Below, piece after piece: positions 31,421 through 41,324 of a stretch of 41,520 nt of DNA. The DNA comes from Prochlorococcus sp. AG-686-J21. GTDB lineage: Bacteria > Cyanobacteriota > Cyanobacteriia > PCC-6307 > Cyanobiaceae. How positions within the stretch are numbered: the stretch's first letter is position 1; each line of letters begins with the position of its first letter. The stretch is from NCBI GenBank assembly GCA_003210285.1, contig QCVS01000001.1, positions 1 to 41,520 of the forward strand, given 5' to 3'. The notes below the pieces were generated by a model that saw nothing but the letters and a program-made list of their open reading frames with translations, had not been told where the DNA came from and ran no database searches. A program made the position numbers and the translations under genes.

Positions 31421-33730
31421 ATGGCTGAGGCAACTGCGAATTCAAAAGAAAAAAATGAAATTAAAGTTTCATCAATTATTTTGCCTGAAAATAAAAATTA
31501 TGAAAGTGAATCTTTGAAGTATGAGATAAAAATTCCTAATTGGCTTCTTGAGAGTATTCAAAACTATGAAGTATCAAATAAAAAAAATGATTCAAATAAA
31601 GATCTTATAGTAAAAGCTTTTAAACTTGCTTATGAAGCTCATAATGGACAATTTCGGGCAAGTGGAGAGCCATACATAATTCATCCCATTGCAGTTGCAG
31701 ATCTGCTCAAAGAAATAGGTGCAAGTTCATCAGTTGTGGCTGCGGGCCTATTACATGATGTTGTTGAAGACACAGGAATTCCCCTTTCAGAGATAGAAGT
31801 TAATTTTGGCTTAGAAGTAAAAGTACTTGTAGAGGGTGTAACTAAATTAGGAGGTATTCACTTTAATAATAGAACTGAAGCACAGGCTGAAAATCTTAGA
31901 AAAATGTTCTTAGCTATGGCAAGCGACATAAGAGTTGTTTTAGTTAAACTTGCAGATCGACTTCATAATATGAGAACAATTCAATGGCTTAATGAAGAGA
32001 GAAAAGAGAGAATTGCAAGAGAAACTAGAGAAATATATGCCCCTTTAGCAAATAGGTTAGGAATAAATAGATTTAAATGGGAATTAGAAGATCTAGCATT
32101 TAAATTTCTTGAACCAGAGGAATATAAAAATTTAAAAGATCAAATTGCCGTTAAAAGAAGTGATAGAGAAAAAAGATTAGACGTTACTTTAAATTTGATG
32201 AAGGAAAACTTAGTCTCTTCAGGTTTAGGAAATTTTGAAATCACGGGAAGACCAAAACATCTCTATGGGATTTGGAGCAAAATGGAAAGACAACAAAAAC
32301 AATTTAGCGAGATTTATGACGTTGCTGCTTTAAGAATTATTGTTAGCAATTCAGATAGCTGTTATAAAGCTTTAGCAGTCGTTCATGATACTTTTAGACC
32401 AATTCCAGGAAGATTTAAAGACTATATAGGTTTACCAAAACCAAATGGTTACCAGTCCTTGCATACTTCTGTGATCGGCAGACATAGACCTATTGAAGTT
32501 CAAATAAGAACGAGTTCAATGCATCAAATTGCAGAATTCGGAATAGCTGCACATTGGCAATATAAAGAAGGTGGTTCACCAGCATCTAGTAATGCAGAAA
32601 GATTTAATTGGCTTAGACAATTAGTAGAGTGGCAACAAGAAGGTAATGAGAAAGACCATAATGACTATCTAGCATCTATAAAAGAAGATTTATTCGATGA
32701 AGAAGTATTTGTGATCACACCAAAAGGAGATGTTGTTGGTCTAAGAAAAGGATCTACTGCAATCGATTTTGCATACAGAATTCATTCAGAAATAGGCAAT
32801 CATTGTAATGGGATAAGAATAAATGAAAAGCTATCTCCTCTATCTACATCATTGCAAAATGGGGACTTTATAGAAATCTTGACTAATAATAATTCAACTC
32901 CAAGCTTAGATTGGTTGAATTTTGTAGTTACTCCAACCGCAAAAAATAGAATTAGGCAGTGGTATAAAAAAAGTCATAGAGATGAAACTATTAAGAGAGG
33001 AAAAGATCTGCTTGAAAAAGAAATAGGTCGGAATGGATTTGAATCATTAATCTCAAGTGATGCCATGAAAAAAGTTGCATACCGATGCAATTTAAAGACT
33101 ACGGAAGATCTACTAGCTTCATTAGGATTTGGGGGTTTAACTTTACATCAAGTACTGAATAGATTAAGAGAAGAGATTAAAATACAAACAGAAGAAATTA
33201 AAAATGAATCCAATGCTGAATTAGCAAAATCTCTTATAAATAAAAATAATTCAATAACAACCAAATCTTATGCAACTAATAAATCACCAATTGCTGGGGT
33301 CGAAGGCCTAGATTATAGAATCGGAAAATGCTGTAGTCCACTTCCTGGTGAGGAAATAATTGGAACTGTCTCTCTAGGTAATCACGGAATCACTATTCAT
33401 AGAAGAGATTGTGAGAACGTTATCCCAATACCAATAGAGAGAAGATTACCTGTTGCATGGAACCAAGAGAATAAAGTTCTTGATAATAAGTTCCCAATTC
33501 AACTAAGAATAGAAGTTATAGATAGAGTAGGGGTCCTAAAAGATATTCTTATGAGATTATCTGATAAAGGAATAAATGTTAGTGATGCAAATGTAAAAAC
33601 CTCTTTTGGTAAACCTGCAATAATTAATTTATGCGTTGGTCTAGAAAGTTATAGCCAACTTCACAAAACTATTGATCAAATTAAATCAATGGCCGATGTA
33701 TTAGATATTGCAAGGGTAGGAATAAGTTAA
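31421..33730 (+). CDS. spoT: Bifunctional (p)ppGpp synthetase/hydrolase (Rel/SpoT)
   Basis: A 769-residue RSH protein. The HD hydrolase domain has H74, H88 and the LLHDVVEDT motif with H112-D113; the synthetase domain has RFKDYIGLPKPNGYQSLHT; TGS follows (GDVVGLRKGSTAIDFAYRIHS), then the zinc-finger-like region with CC in RIGKCCSPLPGEEIIG, and a C-terminal ACT domain (IEVIDRVGVLKDIL). Both active sites look intact, so it can make and degrade the stringent alarmone; it is probably the cell's only long RSH. AAAGGA at 31408-31413 is a good ribosome binding site. It diverges from the ABC gene over 55 bases. Confidence 0.96.
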   Translation: MAEATANSKEKNEIKVSSIILPENKNYESESLKYEIKIPNWLLESIQNYEVSNKKNDSNKDLIVKAFKLAYEAHNGQFRASGEPYIIHPIAVADLLKEIGASSSVVAAGLLHDVVEDTGIPLSEIEVNFGLEVKVLVEGVTKLGGIHFNNRTEAQAENLRKMFLAMASDIRVVLVKLADRLHNMRTIQWLNEERKERIARETREIYAPLANRLGINRFKWELEDLAFKFLEPEEYKNLKDQIAVKRSDREKRLDVTLNLMKENLVSSGLGNFEITGRPKHLYGIWSKMERQQKQFSEIYDVAALRIIVSNSDSCYKALAVVHDTFRPIPGRFKDYIGLPKPNGYQSLHTSVIGRHRPIEVQIRTSSMHQIAEFGIAAHWQYKEGGSPASSNAERFNWLRQLVEWQQEGNEKDHNDYLASIKEDLFDEEVFVITPKGDVVGLRKGSTAIDFAYRIHSEIGNHCNGIRINEKLSPLSTSLQNGDFIEILTNNNSTPSLDWLNFVVTPTAKNRIRQWYKKSHRDETIKRGKDLLEKEIGRNGFESLISSDAMKKVAYRCNLKTTEDLLASLGFGGLTLHQVLNRLREEIKIQTEEIKNESNAELAKSLINKNNSITTKSYATNKSPIAGVEGLDYRIGKCCSPLPGEEIIGTVSLGNHGITIHRRDCENVIPIPIERRLPVAWNQENKVLDNKFPIQLRIEVIDRVGVLKDILMRLSDKGINVSDANVKTSFGKPAIINLCVGLESYSQLHKTIDQIKSMADVLDIARVGIS

Positions 33731-33748
33731 TTAAAACTTAAAAGAATT

Positions 33749-34195
33749 TTAAAATGCTCTTTTTTTTCTTTTATAAAGCAAAAAAACAATGATGCCAGAA
33801 ATAGAAGCTAATAAAAATCCAACTAATGCTGAACCCAAAATTAATCTTAATGAAAAAACACTCCCTTGTTCCCATAATTCTTCAATCATTAAATTTTTAT
33901 CAAAAACAATATCTTTAGAATTTTTTAGCAAGAATGAACCAACTTTATAATTGAAAAAATATAGAGGTACATAAGTAAACGGATTACTTATCCAAGTACC
34001 AATTGCAGCAAGAAAAAGATTTCCTTTTGCAACTCTTGCTAAAAATAATCCTAATAAAGTTTGAAAACCAAAGAAAGGAAAGCATCCACAAAAGACTCCA
34101 ACGGCTACTCCCTTTGCATTAAAAAGGGGAGAACCATCTTGTTTCAAAAATAATGATAGAATTTTTTTATATTGAAGATTCTTTATCAACTTCAT
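33749..34195 (-). CDS. DUF2062 membrane protein
   Basis: A 148-residue membrane protein with three likely hydrophobic segments (about 30-55, 60-85 and 115-138). The motif GVFCGCFPFFGFQTLLG and AAIGTWISNPFTYVPLYFFNYKVG are typical of DUF2062, whose function is not established. A basic C-terminal tail (YKRKKRAF) is probably cytosolic. It converges on spoT with 18 bases between stops and diverges from mnmE. Confidence 0.85.
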   Translation of the reverse strand: MKLIKNLQYKKILSLFLKQDGSPLFNAKGVAVGVFCGCFPFFGFQTLLGLFLARVAKGNLFLAAIGTWISNPFTYVPLYFFNYKVGSFLLKNSKDIVFDKNLMIEELWEQGSVFSLRLILGSALVGFLLASISGIIVFLLYKRKKRAF

Positions 34196-34240
34196 TCTGA
34201 AATCACAATCAAAAAAGTTTTCTTTGATAAGCCTACTTAA

Positions 34241-34249
34241 TTATCCACA
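34241..34249 (+). other. Isolated perfect DnaA-box sequence
   Basis: TTATCCACA, the classical DnaA-box consensus, lies in the 66-base spacer before mnmE, 12 bases upstream of its ATG. Only this single perfect copy was noticed, and no dnaA or dnaN lies nearby, so it is not an origin. It could be a DnaA regulatory or titration site, or chance. Confidence 0.3.
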
Positions 34250-34261
34250 GCATAGTGAGAG

Positions 34262-35644
34262 ATGGAATCAATTATCGATACTGAGGATACAATAGCAGCT
34301 ATAGCTTCGGCTATAAGTCTAGGTAAAGGAGGAATTGCAGTTATAAGAGTATCAGGGGAAGAAGCAATAAATTCCTGTAAAAATATTGTAGAAACAAAAT
34401 CTAAATATGCTTGGGAGTCTCACAGAGTTTTTCATGGCTTTATAAAAGATAATTTAGAAAATAAATTAATAGATGAAATTTTAATTACAGTTATGCATTC
34501 TCCTAATAGTTTCACTGGAGAAGATATTGTTGAATTGCACTGTCATGGAGGAGTAATTGTTGTAAATAAAGTGATGAAGACATTGTTATCAAATAATACT
34601 GGAGTAAGGATTGCAAATCCAGGAGAATTTAGTCAAAGAGCATTTCTTAATGGCAAAATAGATTTAACTCAAGCAGAATCAATTAATCAATTGATTAATG
34701 CAAAAAATCTTAAATCAGCCGAAATAGCTTTTAATGGAGTAAAGGGAGAAATAAAGAAAAAGATTGATATTATTAAAAATGATTTAATCGAGCAATTATC
34801 AGAAATAGAGGCAAGAGTAGACTTTGAAGAGGATTTTTCAGAATTTAATTATAATGATTTTTCTAGAAATATTAAAATTATAAAAGAAAAAATAGAAATC
34901 CTTATAGAAAATTCAAAAAGGGGGGCGCATATTCATAATGGAATATCAATTGCTCTTATTGGCAAAACTAATGTTGGGAAAAGTTCTCTTTTAAATCTTC
35001 TCTCAAAAAAAGAAAAAGCAATAGTTACTAGTATTCCAGGAACAACTAGAGATATAATTGAAGTGAATTTGACTATAAAAGATATACCAATAAAAATAAT
35101 AGATACCGCTGGCATTAGAGAAACCGATGAATATATAGAAAATATTGGAATTGAAAAAAGCTTTGAAATGATTAAAAACTCAGACTATATAATCTATTTA
35201 TATAGTCTTGAAGAAGGATTAAACAAGGATGATGAGAAAATTATAAGCAAAATTCCACAAGAAAAATTAATTACAATCTTGGGGAATAAAAAAGATTTAA
35301 TTGATTCAAAAAAAGTAAATAAAAAAAATTTATCGAACTCTGTTTTAATGAGTATTAAAAATGATGAAGGCGAAAAAGAACTAGTCGAAAAGATAGTTAA
35401 AAAATGTGGATCAAAAGAATTTGAAAATATAGATATTTTTTTAAATGAAAGACAAATATCAAACCTAACTGAATGCCTAAAAAATTTAAATGATACTGAT
35501 CCAATAATTGCTAATCAATTACCCTTCGATTTATTATCAATTGAAGTTAGAGATGGAATAAAAAACTTATCGAGAATTACAGGTCAAGAATTAACTGAAG
35601 ATCTACTAAATAATATTTTTTCCAAATTTTGTATAGGTAAATAA
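34262..35644 (+). CDS. mnmE: tRNA modification GTPase MnmE (TrmE)
   Basis: A 460-residue protein with three parts: an N-terminal folate-binding domain ([20 protein letters not shown], then [18 protein letters not shown] and [21 protein letters not shown]), a helical domain, and an inserted G domain with [12 protein letters not shown] (about 229), [15 protein letters not shown] and NKKD. It ends with the invariant CIGK, whose cysteine supports modification of wobble uridine 34 in tRNA together with MnmG. Complete and of normal length. Confidence 0.97.
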   Translation: MESIIDTEDTIAAIASAISLGKGGIAVIRVSGEEAINSCKNIVETKSKYAWESHRVFHGFIKDNLENKLIDEILITVMHSPNSFTGEDIVELHCHGGVIVVNKVMKTLLSNNTGVRIANPGEFSQRAFLNGKIDLTQAESINQLINAKNLKSAEIAFNGVKGEIKKKIDIIKNDLIEQLSEIEARVDFEEDFSEFNYNDFSRNIKIIKEKIEILIENSKRGAHIHNGISIALIGKTNVGKSSLLNLLSKKEKAIVTSIPGTTRDIIEVNLTIKDIPIKIIDTAGIRETDEYIENIGIEKSFEMIKNSDYIIYLYSLEEGLNKDDEKIISKIPQEKLITILGNKKDLIDSKKVNKKNLSNSVLMSIKNDEGEKELVEKIVKKCGSKEFENIDIFLNERQISNLTECLKNLNDTDPIIANQLPFDLLSIEVRDGIKNLSRITGQELTEDLLNNIFSKFCIGK

Positions 35645-35656
35645 ATTTTTATTAAA

Positions 35657-35670
35657 ATACATAAATGTAT
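35657..35670. promoter_or_regulatory. ATACAT-AA-ATGTAT inverted repeat before nadC
   Basis: A perfect 6+2+6 inverted repeat 50 bases before the nadC GTG start, sharing the TACAT/ATGTA half-site with the repeat before rbgA. A second short one (AACTTT-A-AAAGTT) follows a few bases later. All could be chance in this AT-rich DNA. Confidence 0.2.
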
Positions 35671-35719
35671 AAAGTAAACTTTAAAAGTTAGAATAAAATT
35701 TTTATCTTATTCAAATTTA

Positions 35720-36586
35720 GTGGATTTATACTCTCCAAATATTTCTAGAATTATTGATGGTTGGATTGAAGAAGATATCGGCAAAGGTGATCTAACATCT
35801 TCTGCTATTACCAAAAAAATAGGAAAAGCCCATTGGATAGCAAAAGAGGAAGGAATATTTTGTGGTGTTGGAATAATAAAAGAAATTTTAAAAAAAATTG
35901 ACGAAAAGATAGAGTGCAATTTTTTTATTAATGATGGTGAAAAATTTTTGAAGGATCAAAAGCTTCTTGAACTAAATGGCCCTTCTAGAAGTCTTTTAGC
36001 AAGTGAAAGAATAAGTCTCAATATCTCAATGCATTTATCGGGAATCTCAACTTATACAAAAAATATTGTAGATGTTCTGAAAGGTACAAATATAAATTTA
36101 GCAGATACAAGAAAAACTACTCCTGGTTTAAGAATATTTGAAAAGTATGCTTTTAAATGTGGTGGTGGTATTAATCATAGAATGGGATTATATGATGCTG
36201 CAATGATTAAAGAAAACCATATTGCATGGACTGATAACTTGAAAAATGCAGTTGAAAAAATTAGATTAAATACTCCCTTTACAACTCATATTATTATTGA
36301 AGCAGAAGATATGAAGCAAGCAAAAGATGCAGTTTTAGCAGGTGCAGATAGTATTTTGTTAGATGAATTTAATCCTGAATTACTTAAAAAAGGCATTAAA
36401 GAATTAAGAGAGTTATCAACAACTAACTCTTATAGAACAATTAGGAATGATTTAATCATAGAGGTATCTGGAATTAATCCAATAAACATTAGTAACTATT
36501 TAATTGATGGAATTGATTTAATTTCAACAAGTTCTTCAATTACTAAAAGTAATTGGATTGATTTTAGTATGCGTTATATTAATTAA
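35720..36586 (+). CDS. nadC: Nicotinate-nucleotide pyrophosphorylase (quinolinate phosphoribosyltransferase)
   Basis: A 288-residue enzyme converting quinolinate and PRPP to nicotinate mononucleotide in de novo NAD synthesis. Landmarks: DIGKGDLTS near 20-28, RISLNISMHLSGIST, ADTRKTTPGLRIFEKYAFKCGGG, NHRMGLYDAAMIKENHI, then IIIEAEDM and ILLDEFNPE. The substrate-binding arginine and lysine residues are conserved. The start is GTG at 35720; the frame has no nearby ATG before the conserved N-terminus. 27 bases separate it from argS. Confidence 0.96.
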   Translation: MDLYSPNISRIIDGWIEEDIGKGDLTSSAITKKIGKAHWIAKEEGIFCGVGIIKEILKKIDEKIECNFFINDGEKFLKDQKLLELNGPSRSLLASERISLNISMHLSGISTYTKNIVDVLKGTNINLADTRKTTPGLRIFEKYAFKCGGGINHRMGLYDAAMIKENHIAWTDNLKNAVEKIRLNTPFTTHIIIEAEDMKQAKDAVLAGADSILLDEFNPELLKKGIKELRELSTTNSYRTIRNDLIIEVSGINPINISNYLIDGIDLISTSSSITKSNWIDFSMRYIN

Positions 36587-36613
36587 ATGACTCGAATAGC
36601 ATTTTAATAATTC

Positions 36614-38425
36614 ATGCAGACAATTTTTAAAGAATTAACTAAAAGCTTTGAAGAAACCCTTCTAGAAAGTCTTATAAAAAATGAAAAGAAAGAAGAATTT
36701 GAAAAAATACGTAAAAATCTTATTAATCAGGCATCTAAAGAGGAGTTTGGTGATTATCAATGTAATATATGTCTGGTTTTATCTAAGATTTATAAAAGTA
36801 ACCCTAGAGAAATTGCTAATACATTTATTGAAACCCTTAAAGAAAATAAAAAGATATCTAATTTGTGTGAAAATTTAGAAATTGCGGGACCAGGTTTTAT
36901 AAATATAAAATTAAAAAATAGAGTTTTGATTGAAGCAATAAAATCTAATATTAAATGCCCTAGAGCTGGTGTTCCTTTATCCCATAAAAATAATAGTCAT
37001 TCTCAAAAAAAAGTTATCGTAGATTTTTCAAGTCCTAATATTGCTAAAGAAATGCATGTGGGTCATCTAAGATCAACTATTATAGGAGATTCGATCTCAA
37101 AAATTTTCGAATTTAGAGGATATATCGTTTTAAGACTAAATCATATTGGAGATTGGGGTACACAATTTGGAATGCTTATTACTCAGCTTAAAGATTTATA
37201 TTCAAGTGATCTTAAAGAAATAGATAGGATCAAAATTAGTGATTTAGTTGAATTCTATAAAGCTTCAAAAAAAAGATTTGATAATGAAACAGAATTTCAA
37301 AAGAGATCAAGAGAAGAGGTTGTTCAATTACAAAGTGGAGATAAAAAATCAATTGAAGCATGGAAATTATTGTGTAATCAATCAAGAAAAGAGTTTGATC
37401 AAATCTATAAAACATTGAACATAAAAATTAAGGAAAGAGGAGAATCCTTTTATAATCCGTTTTTAAAATCAATAATTGAGGATTTAAATTACAAGAGAAT
37501 TTTGGTAGAAGATCAAGGCGCAAAATGTGTTTTTCTTGATGGCATGACTAATAAAGAAGGTAATCCATTACCACTTATTATTCAAAAAAAAGACGGTGGG
37601 TTCAATTATGCAACTACTGATCTTGCTGCTCTAAGATATCGATTTAATAAGGAACCTTATGGCGATAATGCAGCTAGAATTATTTATGTAACAGATCATG
37701 GTCAATCCAATCATTTTGCAGGAGTTTTTCAAGTTGCAAAAAGAGCAAATTGGATCCCTAAAGATTGTGAAGTAAATCACGTCCCATTCGGTCTAGTACA
37801 AGGTATTGATGGTAAAAAACTTAAAACAAGAGAGGGAGATACCATAAAACTAAAAGATTTATTATCAGAGTCAGTAAAAAGAGCAAAAGAAGATCTATTA
37901 AAAAGATTAGAGAACGAAAGTCGTTTTGAAAATGATGATTTTATTTTAAATACTTCAAAAGTTATTGGAATCGGAGCAGTAAAATATGCTGATTTAAGCC
38001 AAAATAGAATCACAAATTATCAATTTAGTTTTGAAAAGATGCTTTCTCTTAATGGAAATACGGCGCCTTATCTTTTGTATACACTTGTAAGAATTTCAGG
38101 AATTAATAGAAAAAATAATAGGACTGATGAGGCTATAAATTTGGAATCTATTTCATATAGCCATGATTTAGAGTGGAAGCTTATAAGGAAATTACTTAAA
38201 TTTGATGAAGTTATTATTTCGATAGAAAAAGACTTAATGCCAAATAGACTTTGTAATTATCTGTTTGAATTATGTAAGACTTTTAATAGATTTTATGATC
38301 AAGTTCCTATTCTTAAGGGAGAAATAGATACAAAGATTTCAAGACTTACATTATGTGCTTTAACTGAAAAGACTTTAAAATTAAGTTTAGAGCTTCTTGG
38401 AATTGAAACCTTAGAGAGAATGTAA
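36614..38425 (+). CDS. argS: Arginyl-tRNA synthetase
   Basis: A 603-residue class I synthetase. The N-terminal Add-1 domain (about 1-110) leads to [20 protein letters not shown] with the HIGH-equivalent HVGH at 148-151. Further motifs are [25 protein letters not shown] and [20 protein letters not shown], where the KMSK loop is degenerate as in most ArgRS. The C-terminal DALR anticodon domain closes the protein. The length is close to that of cyanobacterial enzymes. It overlaps the HisC-like gene by one base (TAATG). Confidence 0.97.
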   Translation: MQTIFKELTKSFEETLLESLIKNEKKEEFEKIRKNLINQASKEEFGDYQCNICLVLSKIYKSNPREIANTFIETLKENKKISNLCENLEIAGPGFINIKLKNRVLIEAIKSNIKCPRAGVPLSHKNNSHSQKKVIVDFSSPNIAKEMHVGHLRSTIIGDSISKIFEFRGYIVLRLNHIGDWGTQFGMLITQLKDLYSSDLKEIDRIKISDLVEFYKASKKRFDNETEFQKRSREEVVQLQSGDKKSIEAWKLLCNQSRKEFDQIYKTLNIKIKERGESFYNPFLKSIIEDLNYKRILVEDQGAKCVFLDGMTNKEGNPLPLIIQKKDGGFNYATTDLAALRYRFNKEPYGDNAARIIYVTDHGQSNHFAGVFQVAKRANWIPKDCEVNHVPFGLVQGIDGKKLKTREGDTIKLKDLLSESVKRAKEDLLKRLENESRFENDDFILNTSKVIGIGAVKYADLSQNRITNYQFSFEKMLSLNGNTAPYLLYTLVRISGINRKNNRTDEAINLESISYSHDLEWKLIRKLLKFDEVIISIEKDLMPNRLCNYLFELCKTFNRFYDQVPILKGEIDTKISRLTLCALTEKTLKLSLELLGIETLERM

Positions 38426-39534
38426 TGAGTGAATTTGATCAAATAAATAATCTTTCACCTCTCCCAAGAAAGGAAATAATAAATATGCAATCTTATTCTG
38501 CACCTTTAGAAAACAGAAGAAATTTATTGCGTTTAGATTTTAATGAAAATACTTTAGGTCCCAGTCAAAAAGTATATGCAGCTATCAAAGATATTAATTT
38601 AAATCAAATTTCAATCTATCCAGAATATAACTTATTAAAAAAATTTGTATCGAATCACTATTATGAATCAAGGCAATTTGACTCTGAAGAGATAGGTTTG
38701 TTTAATGGAGCTGATGCTGCAATAAATGCGATATTTAATTCTTTTGGCGACAGGGATGAATTATTTCTGACCACAAACCCGACTTTTGGTTATTATTCTC
38801 CTTGTTCTGAAATACAAGGTATGAGGAAAATAACTTGTGCCTACGAAGGAGAAAACTTTCGATTCCCAATAAAGCGATTTAAAGAAAAAATTATTAAATA
38901 TAAACCTAAATTAATATTTATTTGTAATCCAAATAATCCTACTGGTACTGTTGTAAGTGCTCAAGAAATAATTAAATTAGCAAATTTGAATAAAAATTCA
39001 TTAATTGTCGTTGATGAACTTTATGAGAAATTTAACGGAGATAGTCTTCTTCCAGTAATAGACTTTAAAAAAATTAAAAATATAGTTGTTATTCAATCCC
39101 TTTCAAAGACTGCTGGTTTAGCTGGATTAAGAATTGGCTTTGCGTTCGGACATAAAAGCATAATGCAATATATCAATAAAGTGACAGGGCCTTACGATGT
39201 GAACAGTTTTGCTGTTACTGCTGCATTAGCTGCTCTAAATGATAAATCTTATATAGATAATTATGTTTCTGAAGTAAAAAAAGCGAGAGTATTAATTGAG
39301 AAGAAATTTGAGTCCATAGCAATTAGGAAACATTTTGGTGGAGGAAATTATTTTTTAATTTGGCCAAAAAAAAATCCTGAAATTTTGACAAGACAAATGA
39401 GAGAAAAGGGTATCTTAATAAGAGAGATGAAAAACAAAAAGGATATTGAGAATTCTATAAGGGTTAGTATAGGAACTCAAGAACAAATGAGTCATTTCTG
39501 GAATACTTATAAAAAATTAGATCTTAATAATTAA
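38425..39534 (+). CDS. hisC: Histidinol-phosphate aminotransferase-like PLP enzyme
   Basis: A 369-residue fold-type I aminotransferase. It shows LDFNENTLGPS (37-47), YPEYNLLKKF, GADAAINAIF, CNPNNPTGTV (167-176), VVDELYEKF (D197, Y200), and the PLP lysine K228 in QSLSKTAGLAGLRIGFA. The pattern closely follows HisC, which makes histidinol phosphate from imidazole-acetol phosphate, but related aminotransferases for aromatic acids or aspartate are hard to separate by eye. It is coupled to argS by a one-base overlap and overlaps the convergent MBL gene by four bases. Confidence 0.72.
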   Translation: MSEFDQINNLSPLPRKEIINMQSYSAPLENRRNLLRLDFNENTLGPSQKVYAAIKDINLNQISIYPEYNLLKKFVSNHYYESRQFDSEEIGLFNGADAAINAIFNSFGDRDELFLTTNPTFGYYSPCSEIQGMRKITCAYEGENFRFPIKRFKEKIIKYKPKLIFICNPNNPTGTVVSAQEIIKLANLNKNSLIVVDELYEKFNGDSLLPVIDFKKIKNIVVIQSLSKTAGLAGLRIGFAFGHKSIMQYINKVTGPYDVNSFAVTAALAALNDKSYIDNYVSEVKKARVLIEKKFESIAIRKHFGGGNYFLIWPKKNPEILTRQMREKGILIREMKNKKDIENSIRVSIGTQEQMSHFWNTYKKLDLNN

Positions 39535-40259
39535 TCTTTAAAAATATAAATAGTATTTTTATCAATTCTTTTTGAATTTATTTCAAAGCTTTTACCAAGA
39601 TATTTGACTTTAAAATCTTGCATATTTTCAAGAAAAAAGTCAGCATTAGAAAAATCACAATTATCACTAATATTTTTACCTCTCATAAAATGGACAGGAA
39701 CAACAATTGAGGGTTTTAATGTTTTTACTATATTTGAGGCCTCACTTCCGTTATAAGATTTGAATCCTCCTCCTATTGAAATAAATAAAATATCTGGACG
39801 GGACAAAATAATTTGACTATTTATATCCATTTCACCTGCAGCTCCACCCATATGGACTATTTTTAAATTATTCTGCTCCCAACTCCAGACCGTAGCCATC
39901 CCCAACCTTCTTCCCCCAACTCTGTCATGAGGAACCTCAATTCCATTTAATAATATATCTTCGAATTTATAAACTCCAGGTTCTACAAACATCAATTGAT
40001 CATTTGGATTATATCCTTCATCGGCAAGTTTTGAACTAGCTAAAATAAAATCAGCATTGATGCCTTTTGGCTCATTTAAATCACTTGCACAACCAATAGC
40101 CTTAAAAGGATTTATAAGAACTGATTTTTCTCTTCCTTTAATTAAGAAACTACCATGACCTAAACTTTTTAATAACAAATCACCTGCCATAGCGGATGAG
40201 GGTATTAAAAATAAAAATAATATAAAAAGGAAAAATTTTTTAATTTTAATAATACTCAT
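39531..40259 (-). CDS. Exported metallo-beta-lactamase-fold protein lacking the metal-binding motif
   Basis: A 242-residue protein with a signal peptide (KKFFLFILFLFLIPSSAMA, likely cut before G26). The mature part resembles UlaG-like MBL-fold proteins: LKSLGHGSFLIKG, ILASSKLADEGYNP where THxHxDH would lie, VPHDRVGGRRLGMATVW, VHMGGAAGEM and VPVHFMRG. The HxHxDH metal cluster is absent and only scattered histidines remain, so it is probably not a metal hydrolase; it may bind a ligand or be structural. It is the last gene of the minus run from dgkA and trpG, 21 bases after the trpG stop. Confidence 0.75.
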   Translation of the reverse strand: MSIIKIKKFFLFILFLFLIPSSAMAGDLLLKSLGHGSFLIKGREKSVLINPFKAIGCASDLNEPKGINADFILASSKLADEGYNPNDQLMFVEPGVYKFEDILLNGIEVPHDRVGGRRLGMATVWSWEQNNLKIVHMGGAAGEMDINSQIILSRPDILFISIGGGFKSYNGSEASNIVKTLKPSIVVPVHFMRGKNISDNCDFSNADFFLENMQDFKVKYLGKSFEINSKRIDKNTIYIFKD

Positions 40260-40280
40260 AGAAAATTTTATAATTATACT

Positions 40281-40877
40281 TTACTTCTGTTCAGCCATAT
40301 TTAGAAAATTACTGATTAATTTATGTCCAAATTGTGTTAGAACACTTTCTGGATGAAACTGAACACCATGTAAATTTTTATATTCTTTATGAGAAATTGC
40401 CATAATTGTTGAATCCTCTAGAGTTGCAGTTATTTCAAAACAAGAGGGGAGAGATTCTGAATCTACTATAAGACTATGATATCTAGTAGCAACAAATGGG
40501 CTATCAATATCTTTGAATAATCCTTTTTTATTGTGAATAATTTTTGAGGTCTTTCCATGCATTAATTCTTTACCCACTATTACTTTACCGCCATAGGCTT
40601 GAGCCAAGGCTTGATGACCTAAACAGACTCCTAATATTGGAATTTCCTTTGATAAGTTTTGGAGAATAGGCAGACAAATACCTGACTGATCTGGATTCCC
40701 TGGACCAGGAGACAATAAAATACCCTCGGGATTAATATGACTTATTTCTTCTAAAGTAATTTCATCATTTCTTTTTACTAATAATTCTTTTGTTATATGA
40801 TGTTTTACTGAAAGCTCACCCAAGTATTGAACTAGGTTATAAGTAAAACTATCATAATTATCGATAACTAGAAACAT
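40281..40877 (-). CDS. trpG: Glutamine amidotransferase of anthranilate / aminodeoxychorismate synthase
   Basis: A 198-residue class I glutaminase. It has DNYDSFTYNLVQYL at 6-19, LSPGPGNPDQSG, the nucleophile C85 in ILGVCLGHQALAQ, and the His-Glu pair in HGVQFHPESVLT. It supplies ammonia to TrpE for tryptophan or PabB for folate; in cyanobacteria one protein may serve both, so trpG and pabA are equally fitting names. Seven bases separate it from dgkA, in one minus-strand run. Confidence 0.92.
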   Translation of the reverse strand: MFLVIDNYDSFTYNLVQYLGELSVKHHITKELLVKRNDEITLEEISHINPEGILLSPGPGNPDQSGICLPILQNLSKEIPILGVCLGHQALAQAYGGKVIVGKELMHGKTSKIIHNKKGLFKDIDSPFVATRYHSLIVDSESLPSCFEITATLEDSTIMAISHKEYKNLHGVQFHPESVLTQFGHKLISNFLNMAEQK

Positions 40878-40884
40878 ATCTTTT

Positions 40885-41301
40885 TCAATTTAAAAATAAT
40901 AACTTTATTTTAGGAATAAATAAGTATAGACCAATAATAACAGAATTAATTGAAGCTAATAATACAGCACCTGCTGAACAGTCCTTTGCAATTTTAGCAA
41001 GATTACTAAACTTTTTTTTAATCACTAGATCAACTAAAGATTCGATTGATGTATTTATTATTTCTAAAGTCAATACAGAAAAAATAGTCCCCAGCATAAT
41101 CAAATAATCGATTTTATCAAGTTTAAGAATAGAACCTATGAATAGACTAAAAAGAGCAAAAAGAACTTGAATTTTAAAATTTCTTGAATTTTTAAATGTA
41201 TATTTAAGCCCATTAAAAGCGTATCTAAAACTTTTTAAAACATTTTTAGATGTCCTATATGACCTTCTTCTACTTTTTAAAAGTTTTGCTTTACTTTTCA
41301 T
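40885..41301 (-). CDS. dgkA: Diacylglycerol kinase / undecaprenol kinase family (DgkA)
   Basis: A 138-residue inner-membrane kinase with three hydrophobic spans (about 48-62, 68-85 and 108-132). Conserved catalytic motifs are EIINTSIESLVDL and AKDCSAGAVLLAS. Gram-positive-like members phosphorylate undecaprenol, E. coli DgkA phosphorylates diacylglycerol; which holds here is unclear. A lysine/arginine-rich N-terminal tail of about 25 residues is extra. ybeY lies just upstream on the same strand (23 bases), an order shared with many bacteria. Confidence 0.92.
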   Translation of the reverse strand: MKSKAKLLKSRRRSYRTSKNVLKSFRYAFNGLKYTFKNSRNFKIQVLFALFSLFIGSILKLDKIDYLIMLGTIFSVLTLEIINTSIESLVDLVIKKKFSNLAKIAKDCSAGAVLLASINSVIIGLYLFIPKIKLLFLN

Positions 41302-41324
41302 TTATAGTTGATTAATAAAATCTT

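Noticed and set aside
34241-34249. Replication origin at the DnaA box
   Set aside because: Only one perfect box, no dnaA, dnaN or box cluster nearby.
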